64,000 nt of DNA from NCBI RefSeq assembly GCF_000722765.2, contig NZ_CP028415.1, forward strand, positions 1,804,501-1,868,500, read 5' to 3'. Below, piece by piece: positions 37,430 through 48,500 of this stretch; positions within the stretch are counted from its first letter, which is position 1; each line of letters opens with the position of its first letter. Made by a program: the position numbers and the translations under genes. The notes beneath the pieces are model-generated. The model was not told the DNA's origin. It did not search any database and worked only from the letters and a program-made list of their open reading frames with translations. This stretch comes from Streptococcus mitis. GTDB lineage: Bacteria > Bacillota > Bacilli > Lactobacillales > Streptococcaceae.

Positions 37430-40087
37430 TTACTTTTTGAAATTAAATTCCTTCTTTTTGATGAATTCTGTACGAATCTCTTGTGGTAAAATGAGGTCTC
37501 TATGAACTGGGTATGGTCGTTCCAGTAGGTCCAGGAAGAGATGTTGACTTTCCGGTACACGCACATTTTCACTACACATATTGTAGTAACGAAGGACATA
37601 GCCTTCTTCATTTTCAGCTACCTTAAAGGCTGTTGGACAGATTTGCGGTATGCTGAGAACGGAATGGCTCAAGAGGCTACCAGTCGCAGCCACGCTTCCT
37701 TCCTGTCTAGCAAGCTGAAGGCTGGTAAACGGTGTCTGCAAAGCTTTAGCACGACGATAGGCTGAGAAGCGTTCTTGAGCTTGGTGGCATTCAAGCGCAA
37801 ACTCGACTTCAAACTCACGCAAGCATTGTGCTTCTGGTGTTGGGAAGTAACCCCAGTCACCTAACTCACCTGACGCACGCAAAATAGTCACTGCAATAGT
37901 GTCGTCTCCAAGGATTTCGTATTCATTCAATCCCTTGTTGGATACAGTCACACCTTTTTCATCGTCATACAGACTAACAAAGGCTTGTTGGTGTTGAGGA
38001 TTTTCAGGATTTTCCCATGAAGCTGCTGGTTTGTTTGGTCGTGTCACCACCTCATAGATGCTTTCAGAATCATTGCTTGGACGAGTATTATGAGTCTTGA
38101 CCAAGAGACGGATACGGTGGTCTTTGGCAGTGTTAGTAAAGCGAGTCTTAAATCGGATTTGTGGATTATCAACAAAGACAGTCAACTCAGTTTCCAGAGG
38201 AATGCTTGTCAACTCTTCTGAACGTCCAGCTTCACGCTTCATAAACTCGATGATGCCTTTTTGCTCTTCTTCTAGCTTTTCATCTGCACTGACAGGCACT
38301 GTCAATTCATGTTTGAGCAAAATCTTAGCGTAGCGAGCTGTGTTTTCCAAGACCTCGTAGCCCTTAAGCTCTGCATAGATTGGCTCTGTGCCTTTTGGTT
38401 GGAAATAGATATACTCGTTTCCGATGTCACCACGGTCTTCGAAGCGGATAAAATCTTCATAGGCTTCATGAGTTGTCTTATCATAGACTGTGATGTTGTC
38501 ATCCACACTCACCGTTACAAATGGCGTATCAATCATTCCGTTTTGGTAAATACCCTCACGGTGTTCTTGCTCTCCTTCCAGCAATTGGAAGGTTGTCCAA
38601 GAAAGTGGTGCTAGGTGAACTGGAATGGTCACGCGCACTTGGCGAGCGATACGAGCTTGGCGGAACTTGTCTTTTGGTAAATCATACTCAAAATTAGCCC
38701 CAAGGTCTTCGATTTTAGCCTCTACAGGACGCCCATCCAAGTCCTCCACACGGTAACTTGGCAAGGTAAGAGCAACCATCTTCTTGTAGCCTTCTGTTGG
38801 GTGCAATTCCTTGAATTCACAAGTCGCAACATCAATTACTGTGCTGACAGTATCGACCTTATCATGCAAACCTGTGTTAATGACAGTAAAGAGACAGTCA
38901 CTTTGAGCCTTAGCTGTAGCGATTTTTCCCTTCCACTCATTCAGAAGATTACTCTTAACAAAGTTTCCTACTTGATGGACCTTAGCAAAACGTGTCTCCA
39001 TCTCACGGTGAACTTCGTCCACGCTACAGCCACAGATGCTATCATGCGGCGCGTTCTGCAAGAGTGTTTTCCAAGCATAGGTCAACTGATCCTTGTGGTT
39101 GTGCCCCCCAGTGATAATCGTCAAGGGTTCTACAACTTGCTCTAGGAGGTTGCTATTTTCTTGGAAGGCTTGTTTGAGATAAATACGAGATGAAGAAGTG
39201 TTGGCAAGTGTGTACCAGCCATCTGTTTCCTGACTGGTCAACTCACCTGTAACTGTTGATAATTGCTCAGGAAGGGCACCTTCCACAGCTTGAACATATT
39301 CATCAAAAGAACTATGAACAAAGGTCATATCTGGGAAGAGTTCATTTGCCACACGAATGGCTTCGCTTAGATTTTTCTGAACAGGCTGATGGTCACAGCC
39401 ATTCATCATCAACCATTGGTTGGTCGAAGCATAGGCACGCACATCTGACAATTTTTGTTTCCAGAAGGTCAAGGCCTCATCTTTGTCAACTGGGATTTCA
39501 TTCCCGTTACTATACCAGTTGGCAAAGAGAATACCCAAAACACGACTACCATCCGCACCCTGCCAGTACATTTCTGAAAACTGGGATGTAAACTGCTCAT
39601 CTTCAAGGACTTGGTTATCAAATCCAATCGGCTTCACACCACGACCAAAGGCTGCCACGTGAATGCCTGATTTTTGAAGAATTTGAGGCGCTTGTCCCAT
39701 ATTTCCAAAGGTATCTGGGAAGTAACCAATTTGAGTAGATTTGCCCCATTTGGCAGCTTCTTGCTGACCAATAAGAGTATTGCGGACATTGGCTTCACTT
39801 GAAATCAAGTAATCATCCTGCAAAATGTAAAAGGGACCAATTTTCAATTTTCCTTCGTCAATGTAGCGTTGAACTTTGTCACGATTTTCAGGGCGAATTT
39901 GCAAGTAGTCGTCAAGGACAATAGTTTGTCCATCCAAGTGGAAACTCTTGAACTCAGGGTCATTTTCAAAGAGATCAAAGAGATTGTCAAACAATTCCAC
40001 CAACTGCATACGGTGGCTTTCAAAAGGCAAGTACCACTCACGGTCCCAGTGACTATGTGAGATAATATGTACGACAACATTTTCCAT
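37430..40087 (-). CDS. GH38 alpha-mannosidase
   Basis: Cytoplasmic alpha-mannosidase for N-glycan trimming. The 885-residue protein has the metal-binding start HIISHSHWDREWYLPFE, the nucleophile motif GYFPDTFGNMGQAPQ (about residues 108-122) and NGCDHQPVQ, the family 38 signatures. The ATG at 40087 (MENVVVHI) has GAGG at a good distance, unlike the upstream ATG at 40102. It precedes ROK by 58 bases. Confidence 0.92.
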   Translation of the reverse strand: MENVVVHIISHSHWDREWYLPFESHRMQLVELFDNLFDLFENDPEFKSFHLDGQTIVLDDYLQIRPENRDKVQRYIDEGKLKIGPFYILQDDYLISSEANVRNTLIGQQEAAKWGKSTQIGYFPDTFGNMGQAPQILQKSGIHVAAFGRGVKPIGFDNQVLEDEQFTSQFSEMYWQGADGSRVLGILFANWYSNGNEIPVDKDEALTFWKQKLSDVRAYASTNQWLMMNGCDHQPVQKNLSEAIRVANELFPDMTFVHSSFDEYVQAVEGALPEQLSTVTGELTSQETDGWYTLANTSSSRIYLKQAFQENSNLLEQVVEPLTIITGGHNHKDQLTYAWKTLLQNAPHDSICGCSVDEVHREMETRFAKVHQVGNFVKSNLLNEWKGKIATAKAQSDCLFTVINTGLHDKVDTVSTVIDVATCEFKELHPTEGYKKMVALTLPSYRVEDLDGRPVEAKIEDLGANFEYDLPKDKFRQARIARQVRVTIPVHLAPLSWTTFQLLEGEQEHREGIYQNGMIDTPFVTVSVDDNITVYDKTTHEAYEDFIRFEDRGDIGNEYIYFQPKGTEPIYAELKGYEVLENTARYAKILLKHELTVPVSADEKLEEEQKGIIEFMKREAGRSEELTSIPLETELTVFVDNPQIRFKTRFTNTAKDHRIRLLVKTHNTRPSNDSESIYEVVTRPNKPAASWENPENPQHQQAFVSLYDDEKGVTVSNKGLNEYEILGDDTIAVTILRASGELGDWGYFPTPEAQCLREFEVEFALECHQAQERFSAYRRAKALQTPFTSLQLARQEGSVAATGSLLSHSVLSIPQICPTAFKVAENEEGYVLRYYNMCSENVRVPESQHLFLDLLERPYPVHRDLILPQEIRTEFIKKKEFNFKK

Positions 40088-40123
40088 GAAGTAAAACCTC
40101 ATTCTAAATTTAAATTTTTATTG

Positions 40124-40133
40124 TTAACGTTAA
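40124..40133. promoter_or_regulatory. Palindrome TTAACGTTAA upstream of GH38
   Basis: A perfect 10-bp palindrome with central CG, of the LacI/CcpA operator style, 37 bases upstream of the GH38 start. It matches cre only partly (11 of 14 positions when extended). Confidence 0.4.
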
Positions 40134-40185
40134 ATGTAAATTTGTGATTCTTTCCAAGAATCAGTTGCGCTAAAGCGTATTCCTT

Positions 40186-40298
40186 ATACTCAATGAAAAT
40201 CAAAGAGCAAACTAGGAAGCTAGCCGCAGGTTGCTCAAAGCACAGCTTTGAGGTTGCAGATAAAGCTGACGTGGTTTGAAGAGATTTTCGAAGAGTAT
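40186..40298 (+). repeat. BOX element, copy 4
   Basis: Starts ATACTCAATGAAAATC and ends TTTTCGAAGAGTAT, the opposite orientation to copies 1-3. Its last base is the first base of the GH125 stop codon as written on the plus strand. Confidence 0.85.
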
Positions 40299-41578
40299 TA
40301 GCGGATATCCAAGTAATCCAAGACCAATTCACAGAACATCATGTTGGCCCAAGAGAACCATTCACGAGAATAAAGAGTTGGGTCATCCACGTGGAAGCTT
40401 TCGTGCATGACACCTGTACCACCATCGCAAGCAACCAGCTGATCCAGCAAGAATTTTTTCTCAGCTTTATCTGTAGCTGTCAAGCCTTGGATAGATAGGG
40501 CAATGGGCCAGATGTAGCGATAGAAGGTATGAGAACTTCCGAGACCGCTAGCGTATTCTCCTTGGTAGAAGTATGGATTTTCAGGGCTCAGAATGGTACG
40601 ACGAGTTGCTTGATAAACTTCATCATCGACCGAACAGTAACCCAGATAAGGTGCAGCCAGCAGACTTGGTACGTTTGGATCATCCATGATGCTGGCATTT
40701 CCCAAACCGTCTACTTCAAAGGCATAAATCTTTTCGCCCTTGCTGTTGGTGGTGTAAGCATAGTTTTCGATTCCTTCTTTGATTTCAGCCTGAAGACGCT
40801 TAGCGTCTGTGATAACACTCTGGCTATCAGCTAGATTTAATGCTGCGAAGATCTCTTGCACATAACCCAAAACTACTACAGCAAACATATTGGACGGAAT
40901 CAAGTAACTATACTGACAGCAATCATCACTCGGACGAAAGGCTGACCAAGTCATACCTGTCACTGCAAAATCAGGTCCAAAGCCATCATTTACCAAGGTG
41001 TCTTCCTTACGGTCCGTATCTCGGACAAAACGATAAGGAGAGTTCTTGTGGTCTTGTTCCACTGTCCAAAGATGGAGAATTTCCTTAGTCGCTGCGACAA
41101 AAGTCTCATCAAACTGGCTAGTCTCGCCAGTCTCTTTCCAGAGGAGATAAGCCAACTGCAAAGGATAGCAAAGCGAGTCTACCTCGTACTTGCGTTCCCA
41201 AATCCAGCCGTTAAGGTCGGTGTGGTCGGTCTCGTGATGCCCCTTCCAGTTTTCCTCAATGTTGAAGGAGTTGGCATAAGGATCCTTGAGCACCAAGGTC
41301 ATCTGACGTTTGACCAAACCTGCAATGGTCTGGCGCAGGAGGGCATCTCTTTTAGCCACCTGCAGGTAGGGTCTGAGTTGGGCTGTCGAATCTCGAAGCC
41401 ACATAGCAGGAATATCTCCTGTGAGCACAAAGGTTGAACCATCTTCTAGGATTTCAACCGTATTGTCCAAGGTGTCTGTGTAGCAACGCTCGAAAACATC
41501 CACCCACTCTGGATGGTCCTTAGCCCGCTCTGCCACTTCATCTAGCCATTCTCTAACAATTTCTTTTGAATAAATCAT
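40298..41578 (-). CDS. GH125 exo-alpha-1,6-mannosidase
   Basis: A 426-residue cytoplasmic enzyme starting MIYSKEIVREWLDE. Family 125 features include GDIPAMWLRDSTAQLRPYL, DTDRKEDTLVNDGFGPDFAV and ASGLGSSHTFYRYIWPIAL. It releases alpha-1,6-linked mannose. ATG 41578 is chosen because GAGGA precedes it and the length matches the family; the frame to 41602 lacks a site. The stop codon touches BOX copy 4. Confidence 0.93.
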   Translation of the reverse strand: MIYSKEIVREWLDEVAERAKDHPEWVDVFERCYTDTLDNTVEILEDGSTFVLTGDIPAMWLRDSTAQLRPYLQVAKRDALLRQTIAGLVKRQMTLVLKDPYANSFNIEENWKGHHETDHTDLNGWIWERKYEVDSLCYPLQLAYLLWKETGETSQFDETFVAATKEILHLWTVEQDHKNSPYRFVRDTDRKEDTLVNDGFGPDFAVTGMTWSAFRPSDDCCQYSYLIPSNMFAVVVLGYVQEIFAALNLADSQSVITDAKRLQAEIKEGIENYAYTTNSKGEKIYAFEVDGLGNASIMDDPNVPSLLAAPYLGYCSVDDEVYQATRRTILSPENPYFYQGEYASGLGSSHTFYRYIWPIALSIQGLTATDKAEKKFLLDQLVACDGGTGVMHESFHVDDPTLYSREWFSWANMMFCELVLDYLDIR

Positions 41579-41613
41579 CGTGCAGTATCCTCTTTCAAAC
41601 AAGTTTCATTTTC

Positions 41614-41619
41614 AGTATA
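41614..41619 (-). promoter_or_regulatory. -10 box of the GH125-GH38-ROK-GH20 operon
   Basis: On the minus strand TATACT lies 35 bases upstream of the GH125 ATG. No clear -35. Confidence 0.4.
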
Positions 41620-41704
41620 TAGCTTTTGAGACAGAAAATACATACACAAATGATAGTCATTTTTCTACAAAATTACTTTCTTTTGAACCCCATATCTAAA
41701 GTCC

Positions 41705-41734
41705 CTGTTTTTCTGATATAATGTAGAAAAACAG
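41705..41734 (+). promoter_or_regulatory. GH92 promoter with a perfect inverted repeat around the -10
   Basis: CTGTTTTTCT (41705-41714) and AGAAAAACAG (41725-41734) are perfect inverted repeats. Their 10-base centre carries the extended -10 TGA-TATAAT (41714-41722). A protein bound here would directly block the promoter; the regulator is unknown. Confidence 0.65.
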
Positions 41735-41748
41735 CTAAAGGAAAGACT

Positions 41749-43833
41749 ATGAAACCACTACTTGAAACCATCGATACCCGATTTGGAACTGCCAGCAAGC
41801 ATGCCTTTTCTTGGGGAAATACCCTGCCATACACAGGCGTTCCTTTTGGGATGAATTACTTTGTACCCCAGACCAGTGACCAGGATGGATCTTGGTTTTT
41901 TGATCCACATCTGCCTATCTTTCAGGGGATTCGTTTAACCCACCAGCCCAGCCCTTGGATTGGCGACTACTCTTGGCTCCTCCTGACACCTGTCACAGGC
42001 CAGCTAGGTGGAGACAGCCTCTTTCACCGTCAGTCTTCCTATGATATGGATAAAGCCTCTTTCCAACCTCATTATCTGAAAATTTTCTCCCTGCGCTATC
42101 AGATTGAAAGCCAGCTCACACCGACTCGCTACGGTGCTTCTATTCGTTTGGAACAAAAGCAAGGCAAAGCCCTCTCCCTCTATCTTCACGCGGCAGATGA
42201 ACTGACAATAGAGCAAGTAGATAAGAGAAATCTTGCCCTGCGACAAGAAGGAAAAACTGAGACCAACAAAAATCCACTAACTATGTTCACTGCTCTGCAA
42301 ATGAATACGGATATTCTTGCTATCAGCCAAGAAGGTGGAGACTGGCGAATCGACTTAGCAAGTAGCCATGCTGAAATTCAGCTAGCGACTTCTTTCATCT
42401 CTCCTTCTCAAGCACTGCTTAATCTACCTCAAGAAGATTTTGATAGCTGTAAATCGAATGCACAAGCGGACTGGGAAAATCTCCTCCATCGTTTTGATGT
42501 TATAGAGACAGGAGAGGCTGACCGGACCTTCTTTGATCACTGCCTTTACAGACTCTTCCTCTTCCCACAGACTTTTTATGAGGTTGATGAATCAGGGCAA
42601 GCCATCCACAAAGATCTGGCTACTGGAACTGTCAAGCCTGGTGTCCTCTTCAGCAACAATGGTTTCTGGGATACCTTCCGTACCACCTTCCCCCTCTTTG
42701 CCCTTATCATACCTGAACACTATCACCGCTTTTTAGAAGGTTTCCTCAATAACTACCGCGATACTGGTTTTCTTCCAAAATGGCTGGCTCCAGATGAACG
42801 GGGTATGATGCCAGGTACACTTTTAGACGGTATTATCGCCGATAGCGCCTGCAAGGACATGGCCCCCGACCTAGAAGAAGAACTCCTCCAAGCCATGCTT
42901 GAAACAGCCAGCAAGTCCGACCCTCTCGGTATCAATGGTCGTCACGGACTAGCCCAATACCAAGAACTAGGCTACCTCTCTACCGACCACCACGAAAGCG
43001 TCAGCCACACCCTAGACTATGCCTATAGTGACTTTTGTATCGCTAACTGTGCTGAAAAACTAGGGAAAATAGAAATCGCTGAAACCTACAAGGCCGCATC
43101 ACAAAATTACCGCCATCTATTTGACGCTAAGACAGGTTATATGCGAGCGCGTGATAGTCAAGGCAACTTCCGTCCTGACTTCTCTCCTTATAGTTGGGGA
43201 CGCGACTATGCCGAATGCTCTGCCATCCAAGCAACTTTAGGCGTCCTCCACGACATTCCAGACTTAATCCAGCTTATGGGTGGAAAAGAAGCCTTTAGCA
43301 ACTATCTTTTGAAGACCTGTCAGGAGGCCCCCCTCTTTGAGACAACAGGTTATGGTTACGAGATTCACGAAATGAGCGAGATGGCTACTGCTCCTTTTGG
43401 ACAACTCGCCATTTCCAACCAGCCAAGCTTCCACATTCCTTATCTCTTCCGCTACAGCAACTACCCTGACTACACTGCCCTTCTCATCAAGACTCTCCGT
43501 CAGAAGGCCTTTCACCCAAGTTGGGAAGCCTATCCTGGCGATGAAGACAATGGCAGTCTCTCAGCCTGGTACATCTGGTCAGCTCTCGGATTTTATCCGA
43601 CCTGTCCAGGCAAACCAAACTATGACCTCGGAATTCCTCTCTTTGACCATCTCCGAGTCTATCTTGCCAAAGAAGATAAATGGCTAGATATTCATGCTGA
43701 GCAAAACCACAGCCATTTCAACTTTGTAAAAAAATGCCGACTGGATAAAACACTCGTATCAACTATTCAACACCAAAACCTCTTAAAAGCTGAACAACTA
43801 ACCTTCACCCTCAGCTGGTTACCAAGTCACTAG
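41749..43833 (+). CDS. GH92 alpha-1,2-mannosidase
   Basis: A calcium-dependent exo-mannosidase, here 694 residues and without a signal peptide. Family 92 features include GNTLPYTGVPFGMNYFVPQT, NGFWDTFRTTFPL and YPGDEDNGSLSAWYIWSALG. It diverges from the GH125 operon and is convergent with GH29. ATG 41749 follows AAAGGAAAG. Confidence 0.92.
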   Translation: MKPLLETIDTRFGTASKHAFSWGNTLPYTGVPFGMNYFVPQTSDQDGSWFFDPHLPIFQGIRLTHQPSPWIGDYSWLLLTPVTGQLGGDSLFHRQSSYDMDKASFQPHYLKIFSLRYQIESQLTPTRYGASIRLEQKQGKALSLYLHAADELTIEQVDKRNLALRQEGKTETNKNPLTMFTALQMNTDILAISQEGGDWRIDLASSHAEIQLATSFISPSQALLNLPQEDFDSCKSNAQADWENLLHRFDVIETGEADRTFFDHCLYRLFLFPQTFYEVDESGQAIHKDLATGTVKPGVLFSNNGFWDTFRTTFPLFALIIPEHYHRFLEGFLNNYRDTGFLPKWLAPDERGMMPGTLLDGIIADSACKDMAPDLEEELLQAMLETASKSDPLGINGRHGLAQYQELGYLSTDHHESVSHTLDYAYSDFCIANCAEKLGKIEIAETYKAASQNYRHLFDAKTGYMRARDSQGNFRPDFSPYSWGRDYAECSAIQATLGVLHDIPDLIQLMGGKEAFSNYLLKTCQEAPLFETTGYGYEIHEMSEMATAPFGQLAISNQPSFHIPYLFRYSNYPDYTALLIKTLRQKAFHPSWEAYPGDEDNGSLSAWYIWSALGFYPTCPGKPNYDLGIPLFDHLRVYLAKEDKWLDIHAEQNHSHFNFVKKCRLDKTLVSTIQHQNLLKAEQLTFTLSWLPSH

Positions 43834-43844
43834 CTAGTAGACAG

Positions 43845-43876
43845 AAGAACCTTTGTATCGTGCAAAGGCTCTTTTA
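43845..43876. terminator. Terminator between convergent GH92 and GH29 genes
   Basis: ACCTTTG and CAAAGG form a stem followed by CTTTTATTTT. It serves GH92 and possibly GH29 in the other direction. Confidence 0.65.
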
Positions 43877-43878
43877 TT

Positions 43879-45561
43879 TTATGAAACTTGTACTTGAAGT
43901 TGATCAACAAGTTGTCCATCAACAGTCAGAGTCAGATAGAAATCCAAAGTCTTGTCAGCAGCAAAGTGCAGGGTTGGTAGATGCAAATCTTTTTTGCATT
44001 CCCCAGCTTGGAATTGAAGGACTTGAATTTCGTCCTGATAGGCGACACCATGGACACCTGTCCCCGGTTGAATCGAAATCTTAGCCTCTAAAGGAGTATT
44101 ACTTTCGCTACGTTCAATCCTAAAATGAAGAGTCTCTCCCTTTGTCACAGCTAGACTTTTTTCTGCAAATGCTAGTCCCTGAACAACTTCTTTTTGTAAT
44201 AAGCTAGGAGTTTTATAAAGGGAAATCTTGGTCAATACAGGTAAATCCTGTGACTCTGTAATCATCACGCACACCTTCTGTGCCTCTACTAGCGAACCTC
44301 GCAAGAGGCGCTTATAACCAACTGTAAAGCCTGTACCAAATTCTTGCCAGACACCATCCACCTCTACTTGCACATGAAAAGCAGCGATTCGTTGCCCTAG
44401 CTTCAAATCTTCTCTTAACTCAATTACATCAAAAGTTTTAGGTGACCCTAAGTCGAGTTCTAGCTGGATGGGCAAGCCCGCATCGCTTGCCCAAGAGCTA
44501 CTTTCAAGGCCATCTGTCAGATGGTGACAGGCAAAGTCTGCGGAAAGAGCAGGACCAGATACCTTAGCTCCCAGAGCCAAATCCTCTTTATAGAGCTCAT
44601 TGCGATAGGCCGTAAATTCATAGAGCCGTTTGATATCCTTCTCATCAAAGAGACCATCTTGATTCGGCGGAATATTAAGTAGGAGCGGGGTTCCTCTCCC
44701 CACTGAGTGAAAATAGATTTCGACCAACTCCTCAAGAGACTTAGGATCCTGCTCTTCATGGTAAAACCAGCCCGGCCGAATAGAGACATCTGCCTCACCG
44801 ATTGAAAAAATAGTGCCTGAAGAATCTCCATGCTGAAGATAATCCAGCGCTGCTTCTGTTCCTAGCTTGTCAGGATTCACCTTTTGCCATAGGGGATCAC
44901 CTGCATACCCTCGTTCATTGCCAATCCAGCGTATACTGGTGCCTTCTGTTGAAAAAATTAAGCAATCTCCCTGCAGTTCATGAATGGTTTCAAACCATTT
45001 TTCAAATTCATAATTGACCTTTTGAGCGCCCTCTCCTCTGGCACCATCCATCCAAACCTCAGCAAATTTCCCTTCATTTCCATAGGCGGGATTTGATAAG
45101 ATTTCCTTCAACTGTGCCAGATAATAAGCATTATAGTCCGCTTCTCGCTCCACATGATAGAGAGGACTGTGAGCATCCCAAGGCGATAGGTAGACCCCCA
45201 TATCCATATCAAACTCTGTGGCAGCTTGGGATACTTCAAGGAGCAAATCCCCCTCTCCATTCCTCCAAGGACTGGACTTGACCGAATAATCCGTGTGAAC
45301 TGTCGGATAAAGGACAAAGCCATCGTGGTGCTTGACCACCAAAATCAACTTTTTGAAGCTCGTTTCCTTGAGCACACGAACCCACTCACGCGCATCTAAC
45401 CTTATCGGATTAAAGCGTTCAGAATCCTCCTGACCTGTCCCCCATTCCTGATCATAAAAGGTATTGGGACCAAAATGAATAAAGGCTGCTAGTTCATCCT
45501 CTAAATACGCTAGCTGGGCCTGACTAGGCAAGGGGCCATGCGGTTTTATTTCTCTTACCAT
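43879..45561 (-). CDS. GH29 alpha-L-fucosidase
   Basis: A 560-residue cytoplasmic enzyme. The TIM barrel shows FIHFGPNTFYD, VVKHHDGFVLYPT and the nucleophile region EVWMDGARGEG (about residues 167-177). A C-terminal discoidin-like beta domain follows (about 345-460). It removes fucose from glycans. It starts one base after the GH2 stop codon, with AGGAAG inside the GH2 gene, so the two are coupled. Confidence 0.92.
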   Translation of the reverse strand: MVREIKPHGPLPSQAQLAYLEDELAAFIHFGPNTFYDQEWGTGQEDSERFNPIRLDAREWVRVLKETSFKKLILVVKHHDGFVLYPTVHTDYSVKSSPWRNGEGDLLLEVSQAATEFDMDMGVYLSPWDAHSPLYHVEREADYNAYYLAQLKEILSNPAYGNEGKFAEVWMDGARGEGAQKVNYEFEKWFETIHELQGDCLIFSTEGTSIRWIGNERGYAGDPLWQKVNPDKLGTEAALDYLQHGDSSGTIFSIGEADVSIRPGWFYHEEQDPKSLEELVEIYFHSVGRGTPLLLNIPPNQDGLFDEKDIKRLYEFTAYRNELYKEDLALGAKVSGPALSADFACHHLTDGLESSSWASDAGLPIQLELDLGSPKTFDVIELREDLKLGQRIAAFHVQVEVDGVWQEFGTGFTVGYKRLLRGSLVEAQKVCVMITESQDLPVLTKISLYKTPSLLQKEVVQGLAFAEKSLAVTKGETLHFRIERSESNTPLEAKISIQPGTGVHGVAYQDEIQVLQFQAGECKKDLHLPTLHFAADKTLDFYLTLTVDGQLVDQLQVQVS

Positions 45562-45562
45562 A

Positions 45563-48500
45563 CTACTTCCTATCTACATTTTTCTTTACTTTTTTGGCAT
45601 GTACTTGCAATTCTGTTAACGCTAGTGGATTTTCCAAGTTTTCAAATCGAAGACGAAGGGCATAGGTTTCCACCTTGTCAAATTCAAAACGAAGCTCCTC
45701 ATCCTTGTCGCTTGACACTTTTCGGATAACTGATACAGGGCGCCAATTCTGCTCTTGTTTGAGCAGAGAATCCTTATCCAAATGATTTGGAGTCCGAGGT
45801 AAGCTAGGCTCATTCCCTATGTAATAATCAATAAAGGTCGGATCAACAGCCACATATTCTTGATTCTCAACATAATACAAGGTCACGTTATCCACAAATC
45901 GCGGTTTTAAAATCCCTGCATCTCCAAAAAGAATGCCCACGCTGGCTTGCTCGGACTTAGCAATCCAAGTATTTGCTGTCGATTTCTTTCGAGCAATGAC
46001 CTTGTCATTGAGGTAAGAGGCTGGGTGATTCAGCTCTGAGTGAGAAGCAAAAACCAGAGGCAGGTTGGACCCTGTCCACTGATTAGAAATAACTTCCCCA
46101 TCTACACTGACATCTGTCACATGAATGGTGACTGTTGCTGGCAACTCACAGCCCGCTACTTGTCCTGTGAGCACACTTTCTCCTACCTGAGCATAGACTT
46201 GAGGATCGAGTTCATCCCAAGTCACCTTGGCCGTATCTCGTCTACTATCTGATAAGACTAGCTTGACTCGGTCTGGTAAGTGTGGGGCTTCCTTGACAAG
46301 CGTCCAAACCTTTTCAGGCTCAATAGCGCAAATTCCTTGGACACAAACCTGAGCAGAAGCCTTTAAATCCAACCCCTCTAGCTGACCAGATACCGTAAAT
46401 GTATGAAAGCTTGCTATATCTTCTTCGGATATTGCCTCCCAAACAACCTTGACTCGTTTTGCACTACCGGACTCATAGTCCACCAAAACTGAAGATGGCA
46501 GCTGTGGATAAGTTCCCTTAGCTGTATACAAGCGAAGTGGTCGTACAGAAACTGCCTTCCCTAGTGAGGTATTTTCTGCGACCTGCAAGTGAGTTTGATA
46601 GGTCTTACCTTGATACATGTCTCGGATAGCCAAGTCCCCTGCAGACAAGCAGTGAAGCACTCCCTGATTGATAATGGCGTGGGCACCACCACTCGTCTCC
46701 CAAATCACTTCACTATTCCCCACCTTGTTCACAGGGTTATCCACAATTTGTGGATAAAGTCCAATAGCTGGGGAATCTCCTTCTTGTAATCCGGCCTGAT
46801 TGTCCACTCGAATCTCAAATAAGCGCTGATTTTTCACTGGATGGCAATCAAAAACCTCTCCCACTAAGAGATCAAAACTTGCTGGCTCTAGCCCTCTAGC
46901 ACTAGCTTTTACTCTGACTAGACCTGCCTGCTCCAAGCTCTGAACTAAGAGGACACCTCTGCCATGAAAGGCTTTCCTCTTAAAACGACCATTTTTCTGA
47001 GCCTTGTAACGTTCACGACTGGCCTGCCTACCATTATCCACACCCACAATGCAAGCAGGGCCCTCAATTTTAAAATGAAGCTGATTGGAAGCAGTCGGCA
47101 CCCAATTTCCATCCTTGTCCAATACATCAAAATAGAGATAGAGGAGATCTTGCCCATCTGGCTCCAGTTGTGTTTTCTCGGCATGTAACCCGATTTTGGC
47201 TGGCTTACCTGCAGTCACCACCCTATCTTCTGCCACAAGCTGACCTTGACAGTCATAGGCCACAGCACGCAATTCTCCCGGTTGATAAGCCAAACACCAT
47301 TCGAGATAGAGTTGGTCAGAACCTTGTCCCTCTTGGTATTTTCTACCGCCTGAAATCCATTTTTCCTGAAAGGTCTTCCTACCTTGGGATTTTCCATTGA
47401 GAAATAGCTCTACAGAACGGGCATTTGAATACACTCTAACAGGGATATCCCCATACTTATCCACAACTTGTTGATAACTCTTGTGAATTTCCCAATTCCA
47501 GTGGGGCAGTATATGAACTATGGGATGCTGATCTAGGTCCACCCACTGACTTTGATAGAGATAATAGTCATTTTTAGGAATCCCTGCTGTGTCCACAATC
47601 CCAAAATAGGAACTCTTTACAGGCGTGTCATTTTGATTGTGCCAAGGAGTCGGCTCACCGATATAGTCCACTCCTGTCCAGATAAATTGACCTGCATAGT
47701 CTAGCCGATTTCTATCTGCTATCCAAGAAGCCGTCGCTGTCTTCCCCCAAGGAACTCGATCATTGCCATAGTCTGACTGTTCAAAATTCCGCACGCGGCG
47801 ATTATCCCCAACCCATTCCTTAGCTGGGCGAAAATAGCTATCACGCGTCCGTGTAGCCGATGAGGTTTCAGATCCGTAAAGTCGCCACTTGGGATGTCTT
47901 TTACGAATCGCGTCAATATTGTCTTCTGAGTAATTCAAGCCCACCACATCCAGCAAATCAGCAATCTTTTCATGACCTCCAGAACCATCTCCAAAGCGGA
48001 ACTGATCCATTCCCATGGTCATAAAACGACTATCATCAACCTCCTTGACCCTTCCCAGCAAGCGTTTGATAGTCTTCAATGAATGAGCATCGCCATTTGC
48101 TTCGCTGACTTCATTTCCCAAGGACCACATAAAAATCGCTGGATTGTTCTTACCACGCTCAATCATAGTGCGCAAATCATAATCTGACCAGAAATCGCCT
48201 GCTTTCGCTTCTGGATGAGTCGCTTCTTCCTCAAAAAAGCGACCATAATCATATTCTTTCTTGCCTCCATACCAGGTATCAAAGGCTTCTTCTTGGATGA
48301 GTAAACCCATTTTGGCAGCCACATCCAGCAAAATACTACTGGCTGGATTATGGGTGATTCGGATTGCATTGACCCCCATTTCCTTCATCTGGCGCAATCG
48401 TCTCTCGGCAGCTGACCTGTTTTCCACAGCTCCCAGCGCTCCATAGTCATGGTGCAGACAAACCCCATGAATCTTCAACCAGCGACCATTGAGAAAGAAG

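Noticed and set aside
39256..39591. Plus-strand ORF of 111 codons inside GH38
   Set aside because: Shadow frame of a clearly coding GH38 gene with no ribosome site.
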